Source: Roseivirga sp. E12 (GTDB lineage: Bacteria > Bacteroidota > Bacteroidia > Cytophagales > Cyclobacteriaceae). From it: a stretch of 64,000 bases of DNA. The DNA is taken from assembly GCF_017592825.1 (NCBI RefSeq), contig NZ_JAGFMD010000003.1, positions 124,001 through 188,000 on the forward strand, written 5' to 3'. A program made the translations under genes and the position numbers. A model generated the notes under the pieces. That model was not told the DNA's origin, did not search any database, and was given only the letters and a program-made list of their open reading frames with translations. Positions 43,821-52,296 of this stretch are shown piece after piece. The stretch's first letter is position 1; each line of letters starts with the position of its first letter.

Positions 43821-44465
43821 TTATTGACCACATTGTTTGATGATGCCTTCTGCCATCGCTTTCCCCCAGTTTGGTTCTAGCGTCACATTGGCCTCTTCTG
43901 CCTCAAAGGCTGGAATAGTTTGCTTGACCTTTGCGCATGGCTGGTCAGTTGGCGACCCAAAGAATTGTGCCATACCAAGCTGCATCTGTCCTAATAACAT
44001 GTTAGCACGTGGGTTTTCAGGGGCTATTCTTACTGCCATGCTAAATTGTTGCATAGCCTTACCAGACATCATTTGACCTCTAGAATTAGGGTCTGCCGCT
44101 AACTGAGTCATGTAGTTGAAACCCTGAAGGGCCACTACTTCCGCATTATTGGGCTCGAGAGCGATTGCTTTGTCTATAAACTCTTGTGCTTTTGTAGTGT
44201 ACTTGTCTTTAGTGCTGATGCCTTCAGCCATGTAAGACATATTGATATAGTTAAGTGCAACGTAGTAGCTAGGTAACCATTCTTCATCAACCTTAGCTGC
44301 AATTCTTTCAAACTGACTGGCCACAGCCTGTCTGTCTTCAATGGTCTTTACAGTAGACATTTGAGTTAATGCCTTTGACATTGCTTTAGTGTAAGCTTCC
44401 TTACCTTGCCCGTGAAGCGCGAATCCTGCGACTAATAATCCGATTAATAAAAATATCTTTTTCAT
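43821..44465 (-). CDS. Secreted TPR-repeat protein, predicted LytTR target
   Basis: A 214-residue protein, using the ATG at 44465 that opens a signal peptide (MKKIFLLIGLLVAGFALHGQ). Three to four TPR-like repeats follow, for example KAQEFIDKAIALEPNNAEVV and MQQFSMAVRIAPENPRANML. Similar proteins occur next to LytTR pairs in Bacteroidota. Upstream lie the 9-bp direct repeats (44534-44563) and -7 box TACATTTA (44493-44500) shared with the TonB-receptor promoter. It is the first gene of the run that continues into the DUF2306, kinase and regulator genes. Confidence 0.82.
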   Translation of the reverse strand: MKKIFLLIGLLVAGFALHGQGKEAYTKAMSKALTQMSTVKTIEDRQAVASQFERIAAKVDEEWLPSYYVALNYINMSYMAEGISTKDKYTTKAQEFIDKAIALEPNNAEVVALQGFNYMTQLAADPNSRGQMMSGKAMQQFSMAVRIAPENPRANMLLGQMQLGMAQFFGSPTDQPCAKVKQTIPAFEAEEANVTLEPNWGKAMAEGIIKQCGQ

Positions 44466-44492
44466 GATCCTGTGTTTTCGTTTTTGATAAGT

Positions 44493-44563
44493 TAAATGTA
44501 GTTCGAACCTGCGAAGCGGCATAAAAGGATTGACCGAACCGTAGAATAAGCCAGATGAATCGT
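44493..44563 (-). promoter_or_regulatory. Predicted LytTR-controlled promoter of the TPR gene
   Basis: Plus-strand reading: CCGAACCGT at 44534-44542 and ATGAATCGT at 44555-44563, 21 bp apart. Minus-strand -7 box TACATTTA at 44493-44500, with a 33-bp gap from the nearer repeat. No TTTG -33 element at the normal distance, as expected for an activated promoter. The layout repeats exactly before the TonB-receptor gene. Confidence 0.72.
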
Positions 44564-44602
44564 AGAAGAAGAAAGACTAGTTTTGGTTTACCTTTCTCAA
44601 AA

Positions 44603-44636
44603 CAAAAAATCCCCGGCAAGCCGAGGATTTAAAAAG
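44603..44636 (-). terminator. Intrinsic terminator after the DUF2141 gene
   Basis: On the minus strand, arms AAATCCTCGGC and GCCGGGGATTT around TT are followed by a T run. It closes the TonB-receptor/DUF2141 operon. Confidence 0.85.
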
Positions 44637-44649
44637 AGTTTTTAGGATT

Positions 44650-45096
44650 CTAGAAACCACCTAGATACATTAAATCAACATAAGCGTCAGTATCTTCATC
44701 TACATCAAAAGCAGCATCTTCAAAATCTGGAGGGCCTTGCTCACCCATGGCTTCATTTGAAAATCCATAGCCTTCTAATGGCATTCCGTAGCTGTTGAAA
44801 TCCATTTCTTCATTACCATTTTCATCGTGCAGTACTGCCAAAGCATATTCTCCGACCGGTACATTCTTGAATACTACTTCCACAGATCCTCCATCAGCTT
44901 CCACGTACTTGGTCATAAATGCATCGTCTCCAGGAAACTCGGTTTCTCCATTGTGAAGAGCGATAGCGATATAGCCGTTTTCATTTCTTAGGCTACCAAC
45001 GGTTACCGTTACCGTTACGCCTTCTACTTCTTTTTTTGTAGGAACCATGCCTATCATTAGTCCCATTACGATGATTATTGTTGTGATTGTTTTCAT
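44650..45096 (-). CDS. DUF2141 domain-containing secreted protein
   Basis: A 148-residue protein with a signal peptide (about residues 1-20). The mature part carries the DUF2141 pattern: VTVTVGSLRNENGYIAIALH, VEVVFKNVPVGEYALAVLHD, ENGNEEMDFNSYGMPLEGYG. The N-terminal helix is followed by a very acidic tail. DUF2141 proteins are small envelope proteins common in Bacteroidota, of unknown function. It starts 10 bases after the TonB-receptor stop and shares its operon. Confidence 0.88.
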   Translation of the reverse strand: MKTITTIIIVMGLMIGMVPTKKEVEGVTVTVTVGSLRNENGYIAIALHNGETEFPGDDAFMTKYVEADGGSVEVVFKNVPVGEYALAVLHDENGNEEMDFNSYGMPLEGYGFSNEAMGEQGPPDFEDAAFDVDEDTDAYVDLMYLGGF

Positions 45097-45106
45097 GATT
45101 TTTGAC

Positions 45107-47275
45107 TTATAAATTTTCTAATTGATTTTCCTGTCCGTCTTTGGTAAGCGTGATAAACAAGCCAAGAAAGATAAACCTCTTAGCGCCTTGTCTTACAGGC
45201 TGTCTGTCATAAATACCATCGATGTTTGGCTGAGCTGCGTACTCATAGCCGAATATGTTGTCCCTTCCAAAAATATTGGAAGAAGACATATAAATGATAA
45301 TGTTTTGCTTGAGCAGAATGGCTGCATTCAGACTTAAATCGTGATAATCTGGCGTGCGATCGTTTTGAAAACCAGGCCTGTTTGGGTTGTGAAAAGGCCT
45401 GCTTGATCCATAATTGTAAGTCGCTCCAAATTGTGTCCTTAATGGTTGTACCATGTGCTTCAATACAAATGAAAAGTTGTGCTTAGATAAGAAGGAGGGA
45501 GTCGCCAGCGTGTTGAAGTCTTGATAGTTACGTTCAGAGTCTACAAATGAGTAAGAAACCCAGTAGTCCGTTCCCTTAAAAGTCTTGCCATCTCTCCAGA
45601 ATACATCCACACCCTTGGCTTCACCGAAACCAGTGTTGTTGTAGTTCAATGGATTGAAGTCATTAGGGCTCTGAAACTTTACTAAATCATCATACTTCTT
45701 CCAATAGGTTTCTACTCTGAATACTCTGTTTTCACGGATGTATTGATAGTTGAAAATATGATGTGTTGCCTGCTCAGGAGCCAACTGTCGGTTTACAAAA
45801 GCGTAGTCATTCTGTGCAGATTGCAAAAACTTGCCGTAGGCCAAAGAGAACTGTCCGTAGTCATTTACTTTATAAGACATTGCCAATCGAGGGCTTACCC
45901 AATTTTGATTGACCAATGTTGAATGCTCATAACGAACGCCTGTGCGGAAGACGAGCTTGTTAGATGCGAAGTAGTCTGCTTCGACAAAGCTTCCAATCAT
46001 ATTGTCTTCGAAGCCAAAACTGTCTAAAGGACCATCCGAAAGACCGAAAGATCGATCGAAACGCTTGTGGAAAAATTCACCCCCCATATTGACGGTGATT
46101 TTATCACTTGCATCCCAATTGAGGGCAACTTTACCATGGGCTCCCTTCTCTACTTCATCAATTTTATCGTTGTTGAAGCCTACCTTTTCTTTATTGTAAG
46201 TAGTAGAAAGACCACCACGAATTGACCACTTCTTGTTGAGGATGTCTTTATAACTTGCGTTTACATAAGCATAGTTATTATCTACGCTAATGGTGTCTTT
46301 GATCCCATCTCTATTGATATTAGGGAAGCGGATTCTGAAGTTGGAAACATCAATATTCGTATAGACTTTCAATAGCCCATTCTTGCTGACTTTATGCCTG
46401 AAAACCAGTTCTCCCACTTTGCCGACAGGCGCTTGCTCCCAATCAAAAAATTGACGAACCAAATCTTGATATGGCCTTAAGTCGGTATACTGAATTTTAC
46501 CCGAGACAGAGGTCTTATCCCATTTTTTGGTGTAAGCGAGGTCTCCGCCAACAGACATGAGTGAAATGTCGCCTTGTGTTTTTTCTGCAATGTCATTTGA
46601 ATTTAATACCAAAGCTGAGGACAAGGCCTGTCCATACTCAGCAGAATATCCTCCGGTGCTGAAGGTGACTCCTTTAAATAGGAAAGGACTGAAACGACCA
46701 CGTGTGGGTACATTGGGAGCAGTAGCACCAAAAGCATTTCGGACTTCAAGCCCATCAATAAATACTTTGGTTTCGTAGCCCTCACCACCTCGTACAAAAA
46801 GACGACCTGACTCACCCACGGTGGCTGTTCCTGGAAGTGTATTGATGGCTCCCATAATATCGCCAGCTGCGCTGGCTGTGGTTACAATATCAAGAGGTTT
46901 TAAGACTGTGATTTTTTTAACATCACTGGCTTCATAAGCACCAGCTGTAATGGTTACACCATCAAGCTTATTGATCTCTTCTTGCAAGATTAGATCCAGT
47001 ACCAATGGCTTTCCCGTGAGCTCAATAGGCTTTTCGATATCCTTAAAGCCAATAAAACTGACCACCAGAATATGACTACCAGACTCCTCAGTTTCAAAGA
47101 CGAACGACCCATCCGCTTGAGAGTTGACTCCATCAAAAGTGTCTTTGATGTAAATGTTGGCACCAGGAATGCTGCCTCCCTTGGCATCTTTAACGGTGCC
47201 TTTAATGACCGTTTGCCCAAGAGCACTAACTGTGCTCAGGGCAAAAATTGTTAGGATGAGTTTTAGACGTTGCAT
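45107..47275 (-). CDS. TonB-dependent outer-membrane receptor with carboxypeptidase-regulatory-like domain
   Basis: A 722-residue outer-membrane protein. A signal peptide (residues 1-20, ending ALGQ) is followed by a carboxypeptidase-regulatory-like beta domain (about 22-105: TVIKGTVKDAKGGSIPGANIYI), a plug (about 115-225, with LPGTATVGESGRLFVRGGEG), and a beta-barrel ending in FIFLGLFITLT. There is no SusD partner. It probably imports a siderophore, metal complex or small oligomer. Its promoter carries the 21-bp-spaced LytTR-type repeats, so expression is predicted to follow the module 1 LytTR regulator. Confidence 0.93.
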   Translation of the reverse strand: MQRLKLILTIFALSTVSALGQTVIKGTVKDAKGGSIPGANIYIKDTFDGVNSQADGSFVFETEESGSHILVVSFIGFKDIEKPIELTGKPLVLDLILQEEINKLDGVTITAGAYEASDVKKITVLKPLDIVTTASAAGDIMGAINTLPGTATVGESGRLFVRGGEGYETKVFIDGLEVRNAFGATAPNVPTRGRFSPFLFKGVTFSTGGYSAEYGQALSSALVLNSNDIAEKTQGDISLMSVGGDLAYTKKWDKTSVSGKIQYTDLRPYQDLVRQFFDWEQAPVGKVGELVFRHKVSKNGLLKVYTNIDVSNFRIRFPNINRDGIKDTISVDNNYAYVNASYKDILNKKWSIRGGLSTTYNKEKVGFNNDKIDEVEKGAHGKVALNWDASDKITVNMGGEFFHKRFDRSFGLSDGPLDSFGFEDNMIGSFVEADYFASNKLVFRTGVRYEHSTLVNQNWVSPRLAMSYKVNDYGQFSLAYGKFLQSAQNDYAFVNRQLAPEQATHHIFNYQYIRENRVFRVETYWKKYDDLVKFQSPNDFNPLNYNNTGFGEAKGVDVFWRDGKTFKGTDYWVSYSFVDSERNYQDFNTLATPSFLSKHNFSFVLKHMVQPLRTQFGATYNYGSSRPFHNPNRPGFQNDRTPDYHDLSLNAAILLKQNIIIYMSSSNIFGRDNIFGYEYAAQPNIDGIYDRQPVRQGAKRFIFLGLFITLTKDGQENQLENL

Positions 47276-47297
47276 TGCTTTTGAGTGTTTGATAGCT

Positions 47298-47368
47298 CAA
47301 ATGTGCAATGGTCATAGGACTCCTATAAATAAGTCTTACCGAATCGTAGGATTGACAGGATGAATCGT
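47298..47368 (-). promoter_or_regulatory. Predicted LytTR-controlled promoter of the TonB-receptor operon
   Basis: Plus-strand reading: CCGAATCGT at 47339-47347 and ATGAATCGT at 47360-47368, 21 bp apart. Minus-strand -7-like CACATTTG at 47298-47305, with a 33-bp gap from the nearer repeat. Same arrangement and spacing as at 44493-44563, and the bases after the -7 box (CTATCAAA here, TTATCAAA there) also agree. Confidence 0.74.
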
Positions 47369-47380
47369 CATGAATTGATT

Positions 47381-49990
47381 TTATTCGTTTCTCAGCGCTT
47401 CCGTTGGATTGATTCTATTCGATTGCCAAGTCTTAAGGGCAGCGATTAGGTAGATGATAGTAAAGGTCATCAGTATGGCGGTCAGGAAGGTGAAGACTCC
47501 AAGATCAATTCTATAATTAAAATTATTCAACCACTCACTGAGCATATACCAAGTGACAGGAATTGCAATCACGTTCGCAATAATCATCAGGCGCACGTAG
47601 GTGTTTGATAGTAATAGTAACACCTGCTGAGTTTTTACACCCAGTACTTTTCTGATGGCCAACTCACGAGTGCGCTCCTGAACAGCGAAAGTCAAAAGGG
47701 CATAAAGACCCAATACCGCCAAAAGGATAGCTACAAATGTTAGTACACCCACAATTTTGCTTGTTCTCGTCTCCGCCTCGTAGAGCTTAGCAAAGCTTTG
47801 ATCCATAAACGAAAACTCGAACTGCATCTCGGGTAATACCTCAGAATATGCAGCGCCTAGAGAGGATATTAATGCCGGAACATTGCTTCCGTCTAATTTT
47901 ACTGCCAATTGGTTATGATTTCTATTGGCTCTGATTACCAATACACAGGGGTCAACATTGTGATGTAAAGACCTGAAGTTGTAATTTTTTACGACCCCGG
48001 AAATGGGGACGGCACTCGCTTGACCGAAGGCGCTGAAAGACTTACCCAGGGCACTTTCCCAGCCAATTTGCTTTAGGGCCGCTTCGTTCAAAATGTACTG
48101 GGTGTTTTGATTGCTTCTGATAGACGCCAAATCTCCTTCGATCAGCTCCATGTCTACGGTTTCTACGAAGTTCTCATCCGCTCCAATCAAAAACATGCTA
48201 ATTGGCTCTTGCTGTCCTTCCCACCATACGGTCTGGTTCCAGTTAGCACCTCCTGGTCTAAAGTCTGTGGCAGATACATTTTTTACTCCTGAGATCTGTT
48301 CGAATCTCGAAGCCAGCAGGTCACCATTCTCTTGAGCAGTTGTATTGCTCAGGGCCACATTGACGATTTGATCTTTGGACATTCCCAAATCCTTGTTTCC
48401 AAGAAAATTGAGCTGTTTGTATATGAAAATGCTTGATAGGATGAGTACTGTTGAGATACAGAATTGGAGGCCGAGCAGTATATTTTTGAAGGTATTTCCT
48501 TTGTTTCCTGTTTTCAGTCCACCTTTTAGAGCACTTATAGGCTGGGAGGAGATAATGAAAAATGCAATATAAGAACCTGAACTTAAGGCAATCAAAAGCA
48601 CTAAGCTCGCTACGACTGAAAGCATAAATGGATCAGTCAGATTCAAGGTGATTTGGCTATTCATAAGATCATTCACAGCGGGAATGAATAAATAACTTGA
48701 CAGAAGGATCGAAGCGACCGAAGCAAAAAATGCGATCAAGAACGACTCGGCTATAAACTGTATGATCAACTGGCCTCGGCTGGCGCCAACTACTTTTCTG
48801 ATGCCAACCTCTTTCAGTCTTTTGGTTGAACCCGCAATGCTAAGGTTTACAAAGTTGATAAAGGAGATAAACAGTATAGCCAAAGCAATGGCTCCATAGA
48901 TATAGATGTATTTGAAGTTGTAGGCCTGCTTAAGGTTTCCTCTATTATCAACAAAGTGGATCTCTGATAGAGGCTGAATACCGATTTGGCTGAGGTCAAA
49001 ATTTCTATTATCACCAATATTAACTTCTGTACTTTGAATTTTAGCTTGTACGCTAGCGGGATCGCTACCCTTTGCCAATTCCAGATAGGCGAAGTAATTG
49101 AATTGGCCCCAGTTTGCAGTCAGGCTGGTTCCGGGAAGAATCGTTTCTAAGTTTAAAAATGAGCTTAGAAAGTCGAACTCAAAATGAGCGTTGAAGGGGA
49201 TGTCTTCAAAAACTCCAGAAACTAGAAAATCATGCTGATCATCAACCCGTATGGTTTTGCCCATAGGATCCTCATTGCCAAAGTATTTTTTGGCAGAAGA
49301 AGCTGATAGAATAACATTGTTGAGACCAGCCAGAGCAGATGACTTTTCTCCTCTGATCATATTGATGCTGAATATTTCTAGAATGTCAGGATCAGCAAGG
49401 AAGAATTTACTTTCGCTAAAAATGGTGTTGTTGTACTCAACGGTCACCTGAGGGTCGCGTGTGATATTCGTCAGCCTGGTATAACGCTCTATTTCAGGAA
49501 TATTTCGTTTAAGTGTCGGAGGCATGGGAGCAGAAACCTTGACCCAACCATTGCCGCCTTTTACATCACCCGTAATGAGCCTATGAACTTGATCTACCTT
49601 AGTATTATACTGGTCATAGCTCAACTCATAATTGATATGAAGGTAGCAGAGCAGGCAGGCTGCGATGCCAATTGATAGGCCAAACACATTGAGAAAGAAG
49701 TAAAACTTCTGCTTCAAAAGTGCGCGAACCGAGGTTAAAAAATAGTTTCTGAACATGGCGGTAATGTTTGATTTATGTCTGGTGTCTTTTCTTTTTAAAA
49801 TGCCATACCGAAGAAATCGGAAGGTGTTATAAATGAACAGGCCATTAGCTTTGAACCTACTCTTGGCCTGAAGATTAAATTCATATTGTTCCAATAGGTC
49901 TCCAATAATGCCTTCTTGCAGTTGCTCCGGACAAAGAGACTTGAATAAACGTAAGGCCCATTTTGGGGGAGATTCGCTCCGCTTTTTCAT
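47381..49990 (-). CDS. MacB/FtsX-type ABC transporter permease with N-terminal prefix domain
   Basis: An 869-residue permease. Residues 1-85 form the soluble permease-prefix domain (PPKWALRLFKSLCPEQLQEGIIGDLLEQYEF) found when such permeases pair with PadR; then MacB_PCD periplasmic domains and two FtsX membrane blocks (residues about 370-560 and 760-865; EVGIRKVVGASRGQL and ELAIRKVLGVKTQQVL are the conserved cytoplasmic loops). There is no ATPase in the neighbourhood. It lies 2 bases past the PadR gene. It likely exports or handles an envelope-active compound in a stress response. Confidence 0.92.
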   Translation of the reverse strand: MKKRSESPPKWALRLFKSLCPEQLQEGIIGDLLEQYEFNLQAKSRFKANGLFIYNTFRFLRYGILKRKDTRHKSNITAMFRNYFLTSVRALLKQKFYFFLNVFGLSIGIAACLLCYLHINYELSYDQYNTKVDQVHRLITGDVKGGNGWVKVSAPMPPTLKRNIPEIERYTRLTNITRDPQVTVEYNNTIFSESKFFLADPDILEIFSINMIRGEKSSALAGLNNVILSASSAKKYFGNEDPMGKTIRVDDQHDFLVSGVFEDIPFNAHFEFDFLSSFLNLETILPGTSLTANWGQFNYFAYLELAKGSDPASVQAKIQSTEVNIGDNRNFDLSQIGIQPLSEIHFVDNRGNLKQAYNFKYIYIYGAIALAILFISFINFVNLSIAGSTKRLKEVGIRKVVGASRGQLIIQFIAESFLIAFFASVASILLSSYLFIPAVNDLMNSQITLNLTDPFMLSVVASLVLLIALSSGSYIAFFIISSQPISALKGGLKTGNKGNTFKNILLGLQFCISTVLILSSIFIYKQLNFLGNKDLGMSKDQIVNVALSNTTAQENGDLLASRFEQISGVKNVSATDFRPGGANWNQTVWWEGQQEPISMFLIGADENFVETVDMELIEGDLASIRSNQNTQYILNEAALKQIGWESALGKSFSAFGQASAVPISGVVKNYNFRSLHHNVDPCVLVIRANRNHNQLAVKLDGSNVPALISSLGAAYSEVLPEMQFEFSFMDQSFAKLYEAETRTSKIVGVLTFVAILLAVLGLYALLTFAVQERTRELAIRKVLGVKTQQVLLLLSNTYVRLMIIANVIAIPVTWYMLSEWLNNFNYRIDLGVFTFLTAILMTFTIIYLIAALKTWQSNRINPTEALRNE

Positions 49991-49992
49991 TG

Positions 49993-50319
49993 CTATAGCG
50001 GCTTTAGTTCAGGAAGTTGATCCCATAAGTTTTGGCGCTTCTCATTTACTTGTTGAAGTAATTTTACCCCTAAAGAGGTAAGCTGAAAAATACGCTTTCT
50101 TCGGCCACCCCTTTGCGATGTTGCACCCCCATAAAAAGACCTGACAAAACCTTTGTCTTCCAATCTATAGAGCGTGACATGAACAGCGCTGAGATTAACC
50201 GACCGATCCATTCTCGCCTTTATTTCCTGCACTATGTTGATGCCATATGCTTCGTCTTTAAGAATGGCGCAAGTCAGCATGACCAATTCCTCAAATTCAC
50301 CCAGATAGTTACCTTTCAT
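49993..50319 (-). CDS. PadR family transcriptional regulator
   Basis: A 108-residue winged-helix protein: LVMLTCAILKDEAYGINIVQEI, the recognition region LSAVHVTLYRLEDKGFVRSF, then the wing QRGGRRKRIFQLTSLG. Small PadR proteins of this type lie directly ahead of MacB-type permease genes in Bacteroidota and repress them. The perfect palindrome at 50346-50357 in its upstream region may be its operator. Confidence 0.93.
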   Translation of the reverse strand: MKGNYLGEFEELVMLTCAILKDEAYGINIVQEIKARMDRSVNLSAVHVTLYRLEDKGFVRSFYGGATSQRGGRRKRIFQLTSLGVKLLQQVNEKRQNLWDQLPELKPL

Positions 50320-50345
50320 TTATATATATTTTGTCAAACTAATAT

Positions 50346-50357
50346 AAGTATATACTT
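50346..50357. promoter_or_regulatory. Palindrome AAGTATATACTT upstream of the PadR gene
   Basis: A perfect 12-bp palindrome 27 bases upstream of the padR-type start codon, in the AT-rich gap with the LytTR gene. PadR proteins often bind short AT-rich dyads upstream of their own gene. Could also occur by chance in such AT-rich sequence. Confidence 0.4.
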
Positions 50358-50410
50358 TGTAAAAGAAATGAACTTACCTAATGGACAGCTAAAGTGGCGG
50401 AGGGTTGCAC

Positions 50411-51157
50411 CTAGTATTTCAAAACTTCCTTGAGCTTGCCATGACCGCTTCTACTTACGGGTAATTGGCTTCCTGTCTTGAGAGAGAGGAGGTAGGAATC
50501 TTTTTCGTAGAGCTCCAGCTTCTCGATTTGCTTGACGTTGACAATGTGAGACCTGTGAATACGAACAAATTCGCCTTTAGGCAATCGGTTCTCTAAATGC
50601 TTCATGCGAAGAAGCTTCAGATACTTGCCTTGTTCCGAATGGATGGCAACATAATCATCCTGCGCCTCAAAGTGAGAGATGCTTTCTAATGGAAGAATCT
50701 GGATTTTGTTGCCGGTTTTGACAACAATTCTATCGAGAGACTCATCACTTTCTGACCTAGTCTCTTGAAGAGTTTCCAATTCAGCCTTAGCGGCTCCTTT
50801 GGTACCTACCTTGGTCTTAGCCTTTTCTATAGCCTCGTTAAAACGCTCTTCAGCATAGGGTTTCAATAAGTAGTCTGTCGCATTTAGTTCGAATGCCTTG
50901 ATTGCATATTGGTCAAAAGCAGTACTGAATATGACTACTGGAGGCTCATCCAAAAGCTCTAGCATCTCAAAGCCGGTAATTTTGGGCATTTGAACATCCA
51001 GAAAAATCAGATCAGGGTTGTGTTCCTGAATGGCCTTTAAACCTTGAAAGCCATCTCCACATTCAGCGATCACTTCGATTTCACTAAATTTTTGTAGGTA
51101 GGCCTTGATCAGGTCTCTTGCTAAACTTTCATCATCGATGATAATGGCTCGGATCAT
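50411..51157 (-). CDS. LytTR family response regulator (module 2)
   Basis: A 248-residue regulator: receiver domain with IIDDES, phospho-acceptor Asp in LIFLDVQMPKITG and Lys in YLLKPYAEERF; LytTR DNA-binding domain in the C-terminal half (RIVVKTGNKIQIL, FVRIHRSHIVNVKQI, ending LPVSRSGHGKLKEV). ATG overlaps the kinase gene by 4 bases. Target candidates are the nearby LiaF-like gene, whose promoter has a 21-bp-spaced repeat, and perhaps the padR/permease genes that follow. Confidence 0.94.
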   Translation of the reverse strand: MIRAIIIDDESLARDLIKAYLQKFSEIEVIAECGDGFQGLKAIQEHNPDLIFLDVQMPKITGFEMLELLDEPPVVIFSTAFDQYAIKAFELNATDYLLKPYAEERFNEAIEKAKTKVGTKGAAKAELETLQETRSESDESLDRIVVKTGNKIQILPLESISHFEAQDDYVAIHSEQGKYLKLLRMKHLENRLPKGEFVRIHRSHIVNVKQIEKLELYEKDSYLLSLKTGSQLPVSRSGHGKLKEVLKY

Positions 51158-52209
51158 AAGTCAGTGGCGATTTGAGGAATATCTAATCGAACGGTGAATA
51201 AGTTATCAGTCTTCTCAGTAAATACCAATTGAGGGACCCCATAAATCAAGTGGAGTCGTTCTCCCACGTTTTTTAAGCCTATTCCTTTTCCCTTTTTACC
51301 TGTAGCTTCAGGATCAAATTGATTAGTGACTTCAACCCTAAGGATGTTTTGATCTTGCCATGCCTTGAGACTGACAGTGACCTTTTCCAGACTTTCATAA
51401 ATACCATGTTTAATGGCATTTTCGAATAAAGGTTGAAGAATCAGGTTGGGGAGTTTAAGTTGAAGAGACTCTTTACTAATTTCTGTTTCCACGGAAAGCC
51501 GATCCCCAAAACGGACTTTTTCAATATCAAGATAGAGGATGATGTTGTTCAACTCATCCTTCATGGTATTCATTTGGTCGTTTTCCTTACCGAGGGAGTA
51601 TCTAAGAAATTCGGAAAGCTTGATGACCATATCACGAGCCTTTTCAGGAGAGACAATGGTAAGCGAAGCTATAGAGTTAAGACTATTGAAAATAAAGTGC
51701 GGGTTGATCTGGGATTTCAACATCTCCAACTCAGAACTCTTAAGCATGGTCTCTAACTGGGAGCGCTCATTGTTCTTTTGAGTAAGATCATCATAGTACA
51801 GAATAAGGTAATACACCAAAATGATGATAGAGTAATACATTAAGCCTAATGCCGAACGCCAAGGAATGGATTGATTTAAAAAGATCAGATATTCCTCATC
51901 TGCTGAGACCCTTACTAGAATACTCTTAGATAGAAATATTGCCAAGGCAATGGAAATCACCAAAGCTGCCACATGACTCATGGCAAGGTTTAGCAGTTGT
52001 GACTTTTCAAAGGAGTTGTATCGGACATTAAACCAGTAGGCGAGGCCTAAGCCAAAGAAAATACCATTGAATACCAAGCTATCAAGGGCAGCGATTTTGG
52101 CTTCAAAATCATAGAAATAGTATAGGGCAAAGGCAAATAACCCTCCGATCACCAACCAGATGATGGAATAAATGATGATACTTCTATTTCGGATAAAGGG
52201 GTGGTCCAT
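51154..52209 (-). CDS. LytS-type sensor histidine kinase (module 2)
   Basis: A 351-residue kinase with four membrane helices (residues 12-145), His_kinase motif QINPHFIFNSLNSIAS and ATPase motifs LILQPLFENAIKHG and GKGIGLKNVGERLHL. Partner is the LytTR regulator overlapping its 3' end. Its start codon lies one hairpin away from the LiaF-like gene; see the terminator-like structure at 52210-52231. Confidence 0.94.
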   Translation of the reverse strand: MDHPFIRNRSIIIYSIIWLVIGGLFAFALYYFYDFEAKIAALDSLVFNGIFFGLGLAYWFNVRYNSFEKSQLLNLAMSHVAALVISIALAIFLSKSILVRVSADEEYLIFLNQSIPWRSALGLMYYSIIILVYYLILYYDDLTQKNNERSQLETMLKSSELEMLKSQINPHFIFNSLNSIASLTIVSPEKARDMVIKLSEFLRYSLGKENDQMNTMKDELNNIILYLDIEKVRFGDRLSVETEISKESLQLKLPNLILQPLFENAIKHGIYESLEKVTVSLKAWQDQNILRVEVTNQFDPEATGKKGKGIGLKNVGERLHLIYGVPQLVFTEKTDNLFTVRLDIPQIATDL

Positions 52210-52231
52210 AAAAAAATCCGCGCTAAGCGGA
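52210..52231 (-). terminator. Terminator-like hairpin abutting the module 2 kinase start codon
   Basis: On the minus strand, arms TCCGC and GCGGA around TTAGC are followed by seven T, and the T run ends directly at the kinase ATG (52209). The stem is only 5 bp (TTCCGC adds no pair). If formed it could stop read-through or mask the start site. Confidence 0.55.
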
Positions 52232-52249
52232 AATTACGAAATCTTTGAG

Positions 52250-52284
52250 CAAAAAAACGGGAGCTTCAATTTGAAACTCCCGTA
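52250..52284 (-). terminator. Intrinsic terminator after the LiaF-like gene
   Basis: On the minus strand, arms ACGGGAG and CTCCCGT with an inner TTCAA/TTGAA stem are followed by seven T. Lies 13-47 bases past the stop at 52297. Confidence 0.88.
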
Positions 52285-52296
52285 AATCCAAATCTA

